Assembly: GCF_900215465.1 (NCBI RefSeq)
Contig: NZ_OBEH01000002.1
Location: forward strand, 618,937-682,936
DNA: 64,000 bases
Source: Flagellimonas pacifica
GTDB taxonomy: Bacteria > Bacteroidota > Bacteroidia > Flavobacteriales > Flavobacteriaceae
Reading direction: 5' to 3'
The translations under genes were made by a program, and so were the position numbers. How positions within the stretch are numbered: position 1 is the stretch's first letter; the number at the start of each line of letters is the position of its first letter. Under the pieces are notes generated by a model, which saw only the letters and a program-made list of their open reading frames with translations, made no database searches and was not told the DNA's origin. Positions 33,014 through 41,833 of the stretch are shown here, in pieces.

Positions 33014-35221
33014 CTACCAATTAAACCAATGTGTGAACTTTAAGGTAAGGGACCAACTTTTTCCAATATTAGGATCTAACAGTTGGGTATTTGTATATAC
33101 CAAGAACAAATCCGAAGCTGGTTTGTACCTCCATTGAAAACGGGAGTTGAGATTGAAATTCTTTGATTGCTCATTATACTGGAACAAAGTGGCAAAAAAC
33201 AATTTATTGGTAAAGGTGATATCTACCTCAGAACCTATCAACCAAAATTCAGTATCGTTCCAGGGAGCAGGTAAGCTTATATGGTTATAGCTCAGATTTG
33301 CATTTAAACTTACATAGGGTTGAAAGCGATATCCTAGCTCTCCATTTAAATTAATGCGTTTACCACCCAAGTAGTAACCACCGTAATGTCCACCTGCTGT
33401 ATATGTGAACATGCTTTGAGGTTTAGAATTGTAACTAAAACGTAAGGCATTCCAATGGTGTTTGGTGCCTGTTGCCAAAGAATCCTTACCTGATCGTGTA
33501 GGATCAAAAGGGGCCAACAATTCAACATACTCATTCACAAGGCCTATTTCAAAACTGCTGCGGTTTCTGAAACTTAGTAGGTATTCCAGTTCGTTCAAAT
33601 TATCGGTCCGTTCAAGTCTTTTATTTAAAAAATAGCTACTAATCAATTTTGGACCATGACTCAACACTTTACTTTCCGTATTTCTGGGAAAAAATGTGCG
33701 TCCTACAAAAGAATTTATATTAACATAATCCTTACGAGGTACAAACCCCACTTCAGCCGTATAATTATCAGCTACTGATTGTTCTTGTATTCCCCAGTTC
33801 CATTTGCGGCTTTTGTATTCCAAATGAGCAGCTTGTGTTACTCCATTTCCATTAATTTGGCTAGGTGAAAAAGATTTGAGCACAAAGGCCTTGCCAGTCC
33901 ATAGGTTGTTGGAAGAGGCCAAATTGTACTCTATACCCAAATTACGATTGAACTTAGGAAATAAGGTTCGTAAAGAATCCGTATCCTGAGGATAGCGAAG
34001 CGATTCCTTATCCACAAACATCAACCCAATACTGGACCGACTGAACACTTTACGTTGCAAGGAGAATACGGCAAAATTCTGGTTTGGGCGTCCAATGTTG
34101 TCCACACTGGCGGTTTGCATATCCATTACACCCAAACGCCATTTTTCGTTTAAATTACCACTTAATCTTGCTCCCGCCCGTATGGGTACACCCAACCCAA
34201 TTCTTCGGGAAAAAAAAGGGCGAATTGTGGGATATCCAAAATTGGCGAACAAATCTCCATTTTCTAAAAAAAACTGTCTTTTTTCAGGAAAAAACAGTTC
34301 AAATCTGTCCAAATTGGTGACTTGGCGATCAACCTCTACCTGCGAAAAATCTGGATTAACGGTCAAATCTAGGTTAAGGGAAGAACTAAGACTTATTTTT
34401 ACATCTCCCCCTACCCTTTTTTGAAAGGTATTTTTCTCATCAAAATCTTGGTTAAACCCTCCCAATACATATGGGATTACTGAAATATTAGTTTTTGGCG
34501 CAGGCGGGGGTGCATCCCAAATCAAAACACCAGTATAGGCCAAGGATGCTGTTGGGAATTGCCTAGGTATGGGTGTCCAACTGGATTTTTCACTGGATTT
34601 GAGGTCCAACCTACTAAAATTGATGCCCCATTCCGTTACGCCACCCTTATACCGAATGGATTTAAAGGGAATAGCCATTTCTACCACCCATTTATCTGGA
34701 TCTTGTTTGACTTTGGAAACCCATTTGGTATCCCAATTCAAATCTACTTTTCCTCCTCCGTACATGGTACCGTCCCATTGTGCTCCAGCAGCATTGGAGC
34801 CAAAAGAAAATCCTGTAGTCTGATTGTTGAATGGGTCTATGAATAATAAAAAATTGTCATTTTTTCCAAAGGAAAAATCTCGCCTTAGTGATTCTACATA
34901 ATACTCATCGGGAACGCTATTAAAAAAAATGGCGGCCAAGTAAATATTTTTATCATCATAGGTCATCCTTATCTCGGAAGTTTCATTTGCCCTTCCTGTA
35001 TCCATGGGCAAAACCATAAAAAAATCATCGGCCACATCGGTTTCCTGCCAGGCTTGTTCGTCCACTACCCCATCAATAAAAATTGGCTGACCCGTTTTTC
35101 GAATATGATATTGGAAGCCTTCGTTCTTTTTTTGGGCATTGCCCAAAAAGCTCCCAAAGCCCATAGCAAAAAGCAGAATGATAATATTCCGGGAATAGTA
35201 GAAAATGTTGTTGAATACCAT
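33014..35221 (-). CDS. DUF5916 protein with N-terminal CBM9-like domain
   Basis: A 735-aa exported protein. After the signal peptide (GFGSFLGNAQ) comes a carbohydrate-binding-module-9-like domain (about 45-250) with IFIDGVVDEQAWQET, YDDKNIYLAAIFF and EMAIPFKSIRY, the DUF5916-associated pattern. The remaining 480 residues are rich in alternating strands and end in aromatic Trp, typical of an outer-membrane barrel (DUF5916). Its role is unknown, probably glycan handling. It is transcribed alone; a perfect palindrome lies 10 bp in front of the start. Confidence 0.87.
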   Translation of the reverse strand: MVFNNIFYYSRNIIILLFAMGFGSFLGNAQKKNEGFQYHIRKTGQPIFIDGVVDEQAWQETDVADDFFMVLPMDTGRANETSEIRMTYDDKNIYLAAIFFNSVPDEYYVESLRRDFSFGKNDNFLLFIDPFNNQTTGFSFGSNAAGAQWDGTMYGGGKVDLNWDTKWVSKVKQDPDKWVVEMAIPFKSIRYKGGVTEWGINFSRLDLKSSEKSSWTPIPRQFPTASLAYTGVLIWDAPPPAPKTNISVIPYVLGGFNQDFDEKNTFQKRVGGDVKISLSSSLNLDLTVNPDFSQVEVDRQVTNLDRFELFFPEKRQFFLENGDLFANFGYPTIRPFFSRRIGLGVPIRAGARLSGNLNEKWRLGVMDMQTASVDNIGRPNQNFAVFSLQRKVFSRSSIGLMFVDKESLRYPQDTDSLRTLFPKFNRNLGIEYNLASSNNLWTGKAFVLKSFSPSQINGNGVTQAAHLEYKSRKWNWGIQEQSVADNYTAEVGFVPRKDYVNINSFVGRTFFPRNTESKVLSHGPKLISSYFLNKRLERTDNLNELEYLLSFRNRSSFEIGLVNEYVELLAPFDPTRSGKDSLATGTKHHWNALRFSYNSKPQSMFTYTAGGHYGGYYLGGKRINLNGELGYRFQPYVSLNANLSYNHISLPAPWNDTEFWLIGSEVDITFTNKLFFATLFQYNEQSKNFNLNSRFQWRYKPASDLFLVYTNTQLLDPNIGKSWSLTLKFTHWFNW

Positions 35222-35230
35222 GGTTAACAG

Positions 35231-35255
35231 ATTTTGAAAATACTATTTTCAAAAT
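35231..35255. promoter_or_regulatory. 25-bp palindrome upstream of the DUF5916 gene
   Basis: ATTTTGAAAATA, a central C, then TATTTTCAAAAT: perfect 12-bp arms centred at 35243, only 10 bp before the start codon at 35221. It looks like an operator. No regulator is assigned. Confidence 0.55.
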
Positions 35256-35409
35256 ATAGTCCAATCACTTTTTATCTGAACGACATAGTATTGCTCATAA
35301 AGAACGTATTTGGGTTTTATATATAAGTTAAACTATTGATTTTATTCAATCTACACTATAACCACATGAAACATGAAGTTGTACAAATTGATTCCAATCT
35401 ATTATAGAA

Positions 35410-36279
35410 TTAATCCTTGATCTGTAACAACCAAACCACACTGCGCAAAACTGTCAAGGGAAAGGCTGTTTGATGGGTACCTTCAATCACTTCACGGTGC
35501 AACACTAAATGCCCATCATTGTTATTTTTTAGGATGGCTATAAATTCTCCAGCATTTTCTCCCAATTCCTTTTCTAAGGAACCATATGAAAGAAAGACGT
35601 TCGTTTTCGATACCTTATGGTTTGTAATTGGCTTTGAGTCAAGTTTAGAGAGCATTGGAATATCACCTTCCAAAGCAGGGCTTCCAAGAATATAGTTTTT
35701 AAAGGTATCCGGTCTAGCCTGTAATATGTAAGCACCAAATAAACCCCCAAGTGAGTATCCAAAATAAGTACGATTGTTTGGGTCTGTGCGGTACGTTTTA
35801 TCAACATAGGTAATGACATCATTGCGAAAAAAATCCAGATGATTATTGGCTTGGCCTAATTGAAATTTTTTTTGAATTTCCGGATTGCTGTGTTTGTTTA
35901 TGGAGTAATCACGAAACCTGCTCACATGCGCTCCTCTTTCGTTTTTTAGGTCTTCATTGATATCTAATTGCCAGGAAATTCCAACTAGAATAATATCTTC
36001 TAACATGTATTCTGTAGTACCAGACAGCATTTCGAGATGCCACATGGCGTCTGTCGTATAAAGCACAGGGTATTTGGGGTTTGTGTCTTTCGAATACCCT
36101 TCAGGTAACTTTATATAGAGCTCGTATTGCCTATCAGCTTGCGTATCCTTTAATGGAATTACCTGTATTCGTGGCAACACTAAATTAGACGGTTCTAATT
36201 TTACTGAGCTATTTTCTTGAGCAAATACCGTGCTTAACGATACAAGGCAAATCAATAATGATAATTTAATAGTTTTCAT
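35410..36279 (-). CDS. exported esterase (alpha/beta hydrolase, esterase-D-like)
   Basis: A 289-aa enzyme with a signal peptide (LSLLICLVSLSTVFAQ) when started at ATG 36279; the longer frame adds 20 residues before it. The nucleophile elbow is GYSLGG, in FGYSLGGLFGAYIL, and the Asp/His partners fall in the C-terminal half (GTHQTAF carries the likely His). Fits the putative-esterase family with enterochelin-esterase relatives. It is the last gene of a minus-strand secreted-protein cluster, 22 bp after the PD40 lipoprotein. Confidence 0.85.
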   Translation of the reverse strand: MKTIKLSLLICLVSLSTVFAQENSSVKLEPSNLVLPRIQVIPLKDTQADRQYELYIKLPEGYSKDTNPKYPVLYTTDAMWHLEMLSGTTEYMLEDIILVGISWQLDINEDLKNERGAHVSRFRDYSINKHSNPEIQKKFQLGQANNHLDFFRNDVITYVDKTYRTDPNNRTYFGYSLGGLFGAYILQARPDTFKNYILGSPALEGDIPMLSKLDSKPITNHKVSKTNVFLSYGSLEKELGENAGEFIAILKNNNDGHLVLHREVIEGTHQTAFPLTVLRSVVWLLQIKD

Positions 36280-36301
36280 ATTTTCTACCTTTTGACATGA
36301 A

Positions 36302-37204
36302 TTATTGCTTTGGTCTAAGATTCTCAATAATTTGAGCATCTACCCAGAATATATCGACATCTTCGTATTTATCTGTTGGTTTTATTTTACCCACATCTCT
36401 ATTGAAGATTATATATTTTCCATCTGGAGTAACAATCGCACCAAATTCTGAAGTTTCGGTGTTGATTTTGTCTCCCAGGTTAATGGCTTCACCCCAAGAA
36501 CCATCCAGCTGTCTAAAACTTACATAAATATCAGCCTTACCGTAACCGCTATCTCTTCTGCCATCCCAAAGAAGATAAGATTCATCTGGCGCAATGAATG
36601 GATGAGCATTAAATTTTCCGGTATTAATTTCTTTACCAAACGGTTTTGGTTCCTTACGTTTTCCATCAACTAATCTTGAATAACGAAGGAGACCTTCACC
36701 CATTGAATCAAAAACATAGGTTCCTTTCGATGAAGTTGTAAGTAGCATGATTGGGAAGTCTTTAAATGGAGCGCCAAGGCTTTTTATCTCTGACCAATCA
36801 CCAGTTTCTGTACGTTCCTTATATCTAGTGCCCAAATGCATGGTCTTCCCGTCGGGAGAGATAAAAGGTTCACCCACTCTTGGTGAAACTACTGATTTGT
36901 GCCACTGGTCATTCTTGTTTTGAATAACAACAAATTCCATTTTTTTATCCTCATCAGTTTCTCCAACCTCTCTGATGAAATAAAATTCTTTTAGATCGGG
37001 TGTGAATACACCAAATGTTTGCCAATCTTTTGTAGAAACAATTCCTGGAGCAAAAACTTCTGGAATTAAGCCTGGTGGTTTTTGACCAAGATAGGGGCTT
37101 GCTTTAGTTGACGTTCTACTATGTTTCAAGTTCTGTTTTTTGGGATTGCAAGCATTTAAGAATAGTGCCCCAATGAACATTAAAATAAGATATATACTTC
37201 TCAT
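36302..37204 (-). CDS. PD40/TolB-like lipoprotein
   Basis: A 300-aa lipoprotein (lipobox LNAC) with PD40 propeller blades ([55 protein letters not shown]) and the ending [12 protein letters not shown]. It is a clear paralogue of the protein at 40714-41616, which shares the motif order and that ending. ATG 37204 begins the signal peptide; a GTG at 37228 overlaps the upstream gene by 4 bp and is an alternative. Role unknown, probably periplasmic scaffolding or sensing. Confidence 0.82.
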   Translation of the reverse strand: MRSIYLILMFIGALFLNACNPKKQNLKHSRTSTKASPYLGQKPPGLIPEVFAPGIVSTKDWQTFGVFTPDLKEFYFIREVGETDEDKKMEFVVIQNKNDQWHKSVVSPRVGEPFISPDGKTMHLGTRYKERTETGDWSEIKSLGAPFKDFPIMLLTTSSKGTYVFDSMGEGLLRYSRLVDGKRKEPKPFGKEINTGKFNAHPFIAPDESYLLWDGRRDSGYGKADIYVSFRQLDGSWGEAINLGDKINTETSEFGAIVTPDGKYIIFNRDVGKIKPTDKYEDVDIFWVDAQIIENLRPKQ

Positions 37205-37224
37205 TAATCCAATTTTGATTTTTA

Positions 37225-38421
37225 TCACTTAAGAAAAGCTGGCAAAATTTCCTCTGCTGTCATTCTCAGAGTGCTGGGATAGCGATTATTATGACCAGTA
37301 GTCACAACTACCAGATCAAGGTCTTTAATTAAAATGATGAACTGGCCACCACCACCTTGAGCTGACGTGCTGAAATAGCTTTTATTGCCAACTTTCAGAT
37401 CTGCGTTCCAACATAAATAACCGTATCCTTCATTAGAGACGCCTATAGAACCACCATAGTAGACAGCATTATCACCGGTATCGACAAGCTTGCTGGTCGC
37501 TTTTGCAATAAATGCCTCCGGAATCAGTTGTTCACCTTTCCACTTACCTTTATTCATGGCCAATATTCCAATTTTGACCATATCTCGGGATGTTATACTT
37601 ATTTTCCACCCGGATTGCGGTAGTCCGCTAGGGGCAGTCTGCCAATCATAGTTAACGATACCCATTTTGTCGAGAAATTCATTTTTTATAAAATCTTTAG
37701 CCGTCCCAGGCACGACAGCATCAATTACTTGCATCACTAATGCAGGTCCGGCACTATAACGAAACACCTTTGATTCTGGAGTGATAGGGTCACTATACTC
37801 AAAAAGTGCTTGAACTTCTCCCTGGCCTTTTAATTTTACTGGATTTTTTTGCATTTTTTCACGATTTTCATCGCTGACGTGAATACCTGTGGTCATGGTT
37901 AATGCCTGATGTAATGTTGTTTTCTCCACATCTTCAATAAATTTTGACGGATCCAAATCTTTCAAGAAACTGCCCAAAGGCTTGTCCAAATCAGCCATAG
38001 TTAAATAACCTAGCTGGATTGCACGGCCAAGTAAAAGACCTGTATACGTTTTTGTTGCGGATGCTTGTGGATGAGCTAAGTTGATGCGACCACGTGTATA
38101 ATAAGATTCAAACAAGAGTTTTCCCTTATGAGCAATCAGAAAGCTGTCATAATTACCATATAGATTTATAGCAATGTGTCTAGCCAGCCTAAGAATCATC
38201 TCTTTATCCCCCCCATCAACGCCTAACTCTCCCACGGGAATGCCATCATTTTTATCTATTGGTGCTGCTTCCATGTATGCTTTTGTGAGTTTAGGAATAT
38301 CCCAGAACGATCCTTTGACTTCGGCAGCTGTAGCTTCCGGTGCGCGATGACCATTTTGTTGTGCAAAGACAGTGTTACACGAGAGAAAAATTATGAGTAT
38401 TAGAAATTGGGTAGTTCTCAT
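37225..38421 (-). CDS. exported beta-lactamase-family serine hydrolase
   Basis: A 398-aa class C beta-lactamase-like enzyme with a signal peptide ([13 protein letters not shown]). SATK in [15 protein letters not shown] is the SxxK motif, YSAGPALV supplies the YxN-like position with Ala in place of Asn, and [12 protein letters not shown] the KTG-like region. It is unlike the hydrolase at 30712 in detail, so it is not a simple duplicate. It sits in the middle of the PD40/kelch cluster. Confidence 0.85.
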   Translation of the reverse strand: MRTTQFLILIIFLSCNTVFAQQNGHRAPEATAAEVKGSFWDIPKLTKAYMEAAPIDKNDGIPVGELGVDGGDKEMILRLARHIAINLYGNYDSFLIAHKGKLLFESYYTRGRINLAHPQASATKTYTGLLLGRAIQLGYLTMADLDKPLGSFLKDLDPSKFIEDVEKTTLHQALTMTTGIHVSDENREKMQKNPVKLKGQGEVQALFEYSDPITPESKVFRYSAGPALVMQVIDAVVPGTAKDFIKNEFLDKMGIVNYDWQTAPSGLPQSGWKISITSRDMVKIGILAMNKGKWKGEQLIPEAFIAKATSKLVDTGDNAVYYGGSIGVSNEGYGYLCWNADLKVGNKSYFSTSAQGGGGQFIILIKDLDLVVVTTGHNNRYPSTLRMTAEEILPAFLK

Positions 38422-38476
38422 TTTCTATTTTATTTAATGGTTATTACGTTTGAAATTTCCAAGCGTTGAGATAACT

Positions 38477-38761
38477 TCATTTTTTGAGGTGTCCATTAAC
38501 TATTTTTAGCCATGCAGGACTTGTAGCATTAGATATTTTTTTTACTGAAGAACCATCCTTGTTCATAATGTAAATACCTTTTTCTCCATCCCTAAGTGAT
38601 GAAAAAATTAGTTGAGGACCATTAGGGGGCCATGATGGATACCAATCATCAAAATCATTATTTGCTAATCGTTTTTGATTAGACCCATCTATAGATTTCA
38701 TATTTCCAGTTCATATCAAAATAAAAGCTATTTGCTTGTCATTAGGTGAAATCGTAGGGCT
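38477..38761 (-). pseudogene. remnant of a duplicated TolB-like gene
   Basis: The reading frame from 38701 to 38477 gives MKSIDGSNQKRLANNDFDD..., equivalent to the last blades of the adjacent TolB-like protein (which reads MNIDGSNQKRLTFN). Further upstream in the same frame SPTISPNDKQIAFILI and a TGA stop at about 38712 follow the PD40 pattern, and about four residues of the blade are lost at the junction. This is a degraded partial tandem duplicate. No start-proximal domains remain. Confidence 0.7.
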
Positions 38762-38778
38762 TCATTGTTTGGTCCTGG

Positions 38779-39657
38779 CTAACGCAGAAATGTCGCTTTT
38801 CTACCATGAGAGAGAATCTTTTTTACTGAAGAACCATCCTTATTCATAATATAAATATGTGATTTTTTATCATCGTCGGTTGATGAAAAAATTATTTTAG
38901 AACCGTCAGGGGACCAGGATGGGTGCCAATTACCAACATTATTAAATGTTAATCGTTTTTGATTAGAACCATCAATATTCATCACATAAATTTCAAAATT
39001 TCCATCTCTATTAGACATGAAAACGATTTGCTTACCATCAGTAGAAACCTCAGGATGCCATTCTTCAGCTTCATTATCTGTCAAATGGATAATGTTGGTA
39101 CCATCAATATCTGCTATGCTTATCTCACCTTTTTTATCTTTGTATTCTGAAGTAAATACTATTCTTCCATCTGGAGTAAAATAAGGGTTACTGCCTTTCA
39201 GTGATTCTATTTGAGTCCTTTCGCTACCATCTTGATTCATAACCCAAATTTCTGCCTGCCAAACGTCTTCCGAATCTTTATATTCTCTTGCAAAAGCAAT
39301 TTTTTTTCCATCGGGAGTCCATTCAGGAGCACTATCCCATTTGTTTTTTGCATGAGTTAATCGTTTGCTATTTGTACCATCACTGTTCATTGTATGAATA
39401 GACCAAGTCTTTCCGTCATCATGATATACTCGAAAAGCAAATGTTTTTCCATCAGGAGACAACGCTAAGTAATCACCCTTCGTATTTATACTTTTAATAT
39501 TTGATTTACCTTCTTTATCGCTTGAATAAATTTTTGCTACTCCCTTTGAAGTATAGGCAATTGTATAAGATGTTGATTTAGATTTGTCACTTTCCTGACA
39601 ATGAGTACTAAAACAAAATAGAAAAGTTAAAAGAAATACGATTTTTACTTGTTTCAA
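38779..39657 (-). CDS. exported TolB-like PD40 beta-propeller protein
   Basis: A 292-aa protein with a signal peptide (VFLLTFLFCFSTHC). It contains successive PD40 repeats with the form W.PDG..I.F: DYLALSPDGKTFAFR, APEWTPDGKKIAFA, NPYFTPDGRIVFTS, HPEVSTDGKQIVFMS, HPSWSPDGSKIIFSS. This is the C-terminal propeller architecture of TolB without its N-terminal domain. It lies between the kelch gene and the duplicated remnant, all minus strand. Confidence 0.85.
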   Translation of the reverse strand: MKQVKIVFLLTFLFCFSTHCQESDKSKSTSYTIAYTSKGVAKIYSSDKEGKSNIKSINTKGDYLALSPDGKTFAFRVYHDDGKTWSIHTMNSDGTNSKRLTHAKNKWDSAPEWTPDGKKIAFAREYKDSEDVWQAEIWVMNQDGSERTQIESLKGSNPYFTPDGRIVFTSEYKDKKGEISIADIDGTNIIHLTDNEAEEWHPEVSTDGKQIVFMSNRDGNFEIYVMNIDGSNQKRLTFNNVGNWHPSWSPDGSKIIFSSTDDDKKSHIYIMNKDGSSVKKILSHGRKATFLR

Positions 39658-39726
39658 ATTCTTTTTTTTAGTTGATTATCAAAATTTTATCTTTTTATAA
39701 CAGACTTCTTTGTCATTTGCTGGTTC

Positions 39727-40659
39727 TTAATCTACCAATGTTCCTGCGTATACAGTATCATACTTGTTGTAATCAGTATCATTCCCTCCAATCATATAAA
39801 TCTTATCATTGAATGTGGTAATACCCCCTATTTGTATTGGTTTGGGTAAATTGGTTGATTTAATCCATGTATCGTTAGTTGTATCATAGATATATACACT
39901 CGAAACAGCTTTTTCGTCTTTATTCTGCCCACCGGGAAAAATAATTCTATCCTTTATTACCGCACTCCCAAGCAAAATAGAAATCCACACAGGACAATTC
40001 TTTTTTGTTTCCCATGTATCAGAAAGTGTATCATACATCCATAAAGCATTGCCACAAAGCACATAAATATTATTCCCAACAGCAGAAATTATTGGATCTC
40101 CATAAGGCATGGGTAGAGGGGATAAGGTTTGCCATGAGTTTGATTTTGGATTATAAACTTCGTTATTTTCGGTTTTTACAATTTTATTCGTCCTGCTAGA
40201 CTTAGTTATACCGCCCATAACGTAGATTTTATCATTAACTACGCATGAAGTGTTGTGTTGTCTTCCTGTTGGCATTGGTGCCAATGCTTTCCACGTGTTG
40301 TTTAAAGGGTTGTAGGCTTCTAGTCTGTCTAGTGGTCCCTCTGGTCCTCCTGCTCCTCCAATAGCATAAATTAATCCATCTATTTCCACTAAATTCACAT
40401 TCCATCCTCGAGTAATCATATTTGTTGTTTTCCTCCATGTATCCTCAGCAATATTATATTCATAAACTCCTGAAACTTTAGAATGTGCCTCCATAAAATA
40501 GATATTATTATTGCAGCTTACTGCTGCTCCTCTCATAGGCTGTGGAAGCTTTGCCTTTTCCTTCCATTCTATTTTTTGAGCATATACTCCTGAAAAAATA
40601 AATCCTATTAATATAAATAAAACAACCCTGCTTTTTTTAATAGTTGTTTTGTTTTTCAT
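39727..40659 (-). CDS. exported kelch-repeat beta-propeller protein
   Basis: A 310-aa protein with a signal peptide (VVLFILIGFIFSGVYAQ). About six kelch motifs are visible, each with GG and a spaced W: IYAIGGAGGPEGPL, NNTWKALAPMPTGRQ, IYVMGGITKSS, NSWQTLSPLPMPYGD, IIFPGGQNKD, IYMIGGNDTD. Similar to the N-acetylneuraminate epimerase/galactose-oxidase-type propellers, but no metal or catalytic residues can be assigned. It belongs to the minus-strand cluster between a PD40 gene and a TolB-like gene. Confidence 0.85.
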   Translation of the reverse strand: MKNKTTIKKSRVVLFILIGFIFSGVYAQKIEWKEKAKLPQPMRGAAVSCNNNIYFMEAHSKVSGVYEYNIAEDTWRKTTNMITRGWNVNLVEIDGLIYAIGGAGGPEGPLDRLEAYNPLNNTWKALAPMPTGRQHNTSCVVNDKIYVMGGITKSSRTNKIVKTENNEVYNPKSNSWQTLSPLPMPYGDPIISAVGNNIYVLCGNALWMYDTLSDTWETKKNCPVWISILLGSAVIKDRIIFPGGQNKDEKAVSSVYIYDTTNDTWIKSTNLPKPIQIGGITTFNDKIYMIGGNDTDYNKYDTVYAGTLVD

Positions 40660-40713
40660 GATTTTTATTATTTACAAATGTTTGTTAACTATTATCTTCT
40701 ATATGTTGCGTCC

Positions 40714-41616
40714 CTATCTGGGTTTGAGGTTCTCGATAATCTGGGCATCTACCCAATATATATCTACATTTTCATACTTGTCTGAACCTACGTTCCTATT
40801 GAAGAGTATGTATTTTCCATCTGGGGTAACACTGGCGTAGGCATCCCATTTATCTGAGTTTACATTGTCTCCCATGTTAATGGCAGGACCCCATGAATTG
40901 TCTTTTTGGCGGAAACTGATATAAAGATCGGAACCTCCGTAACCACCCTCTCGCTCGCTATCCCAAATAAGATAGCTTTCATCTGGTGCGATAAAAGGAT
41001 GGGCTGTCCATTTACCAGTATTCACCATTGGTCCCATCTTTTTTGGTGCTTGGCGCGTTCCATTTTTGATTGTGGATATGCGAATCACGTCTCCACTTTT
41101 ATAATCGTCAAAAACATAAGTGCTTTTAGCTGATGCTGTCAGGCGCATAATACCCCAGTCTTCACGTTCAAACATGGGATCAAGACTTTTACGCTCTGAC
41201 CAACCATCTCCAATACGGTCCTTGTACCCTTCTGCCATATGCATACGTTTACCATCAGGTGAAAAACCAATTTCACCATTACGCTTGAATTCAATGTATT
41301 TCTTCCACACATTGTTCTGCTGTCTAAAGCCAATAACGGTGATGGGAGCTCCTTTACCATTGCGCGTGGTAAAATAAAATTCTTTCATGCCGGGAGCAAA
41401 GACACCCTCAATTTCCCAACCTTCTTTGGAAATGATTCCCGGTGCAAATGGTTCTGCAATCATTCCAGGTGGTTCTTGTCCCATGTATGGCCCTTCTATA
41501 AGCGGAAAATTGAAATCACTTTCCGTAATTTCTTGAGCAAAAATTGTATTATACAACAAAAGGGTCGTTACAATTAAAAATTTGGTGGTTCTCGTTTTCT
41601 TTTTTACTGATTGCAT
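40714..41616 (-). CDS. exported PD40/TolB-like protein
   Basis: A 300-aa protein with signal peptide (KFLIVTTLLLYNTIFAQ) when started at ATG 41616; the longer frame has a 19-residue extension without function. PD40 motifs include [25 protein letters not shown] and [12 protein letters not shown], and it ends [12 protein letters not shown], like its paralogue at 36302. It is the first gene of the minus-strand cluster and is divergent from the LytS-type kinase at 41834, 217 bp away, so the kinase pair may regulate it. Confidence 0.82.
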   Translation of the reverse strand: MQSVKKKTRTTKFLIVTTLLLYNTIFAQEITESDFNFPLIEGPYMGQEPPGMIAEPFAPGIISKEGWEIEGVFAPGMKEFYFTTRNGKGAPITVIGFRQQNNVWKKYIEFKRNGEIGFSPDGKRMHMAEGYKDRIGDGWSERKSLDPMFEREDWGIMRLTASAKSTYVFDDYKSGDVIRISTIKNGTRQAPKKMGPMVNTGKWTAHPFIAPDESYLIWDSEREGGYGGSDLYISFRQKDNSWGPAINMGDNVNSDKWDAYASVTPDGKYILFNRNVGSDKYENVDIYWVDAQIIENLKPR

Positions 41617-41833
41617 GTTAAAATTGAAATTTTCAGGTAACCAAAAAGTATCATTTAAGTTGTTCCTTATCAATGGGTTTTTAACCCTTCAGGTTATACT
41701 CAATTATCATACAAAAGATGTATTTTTCCCCTTGGTATTCAATCAAAATCTTGCCAACAGCTCTATACTCTTATGAACTGCTCCAAGAAGCTATTTTATA
41801 ATGGTTAGTTTGCATCGGTAAAACCAAATCAAA

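Noticed and set aside
41790..41833. Promoter TAGTTTGC before the LytS-type kinase
   Set aside because: The box is one base short of the TAnnTTTG pattern and no TTG box is suitably placed; left out.
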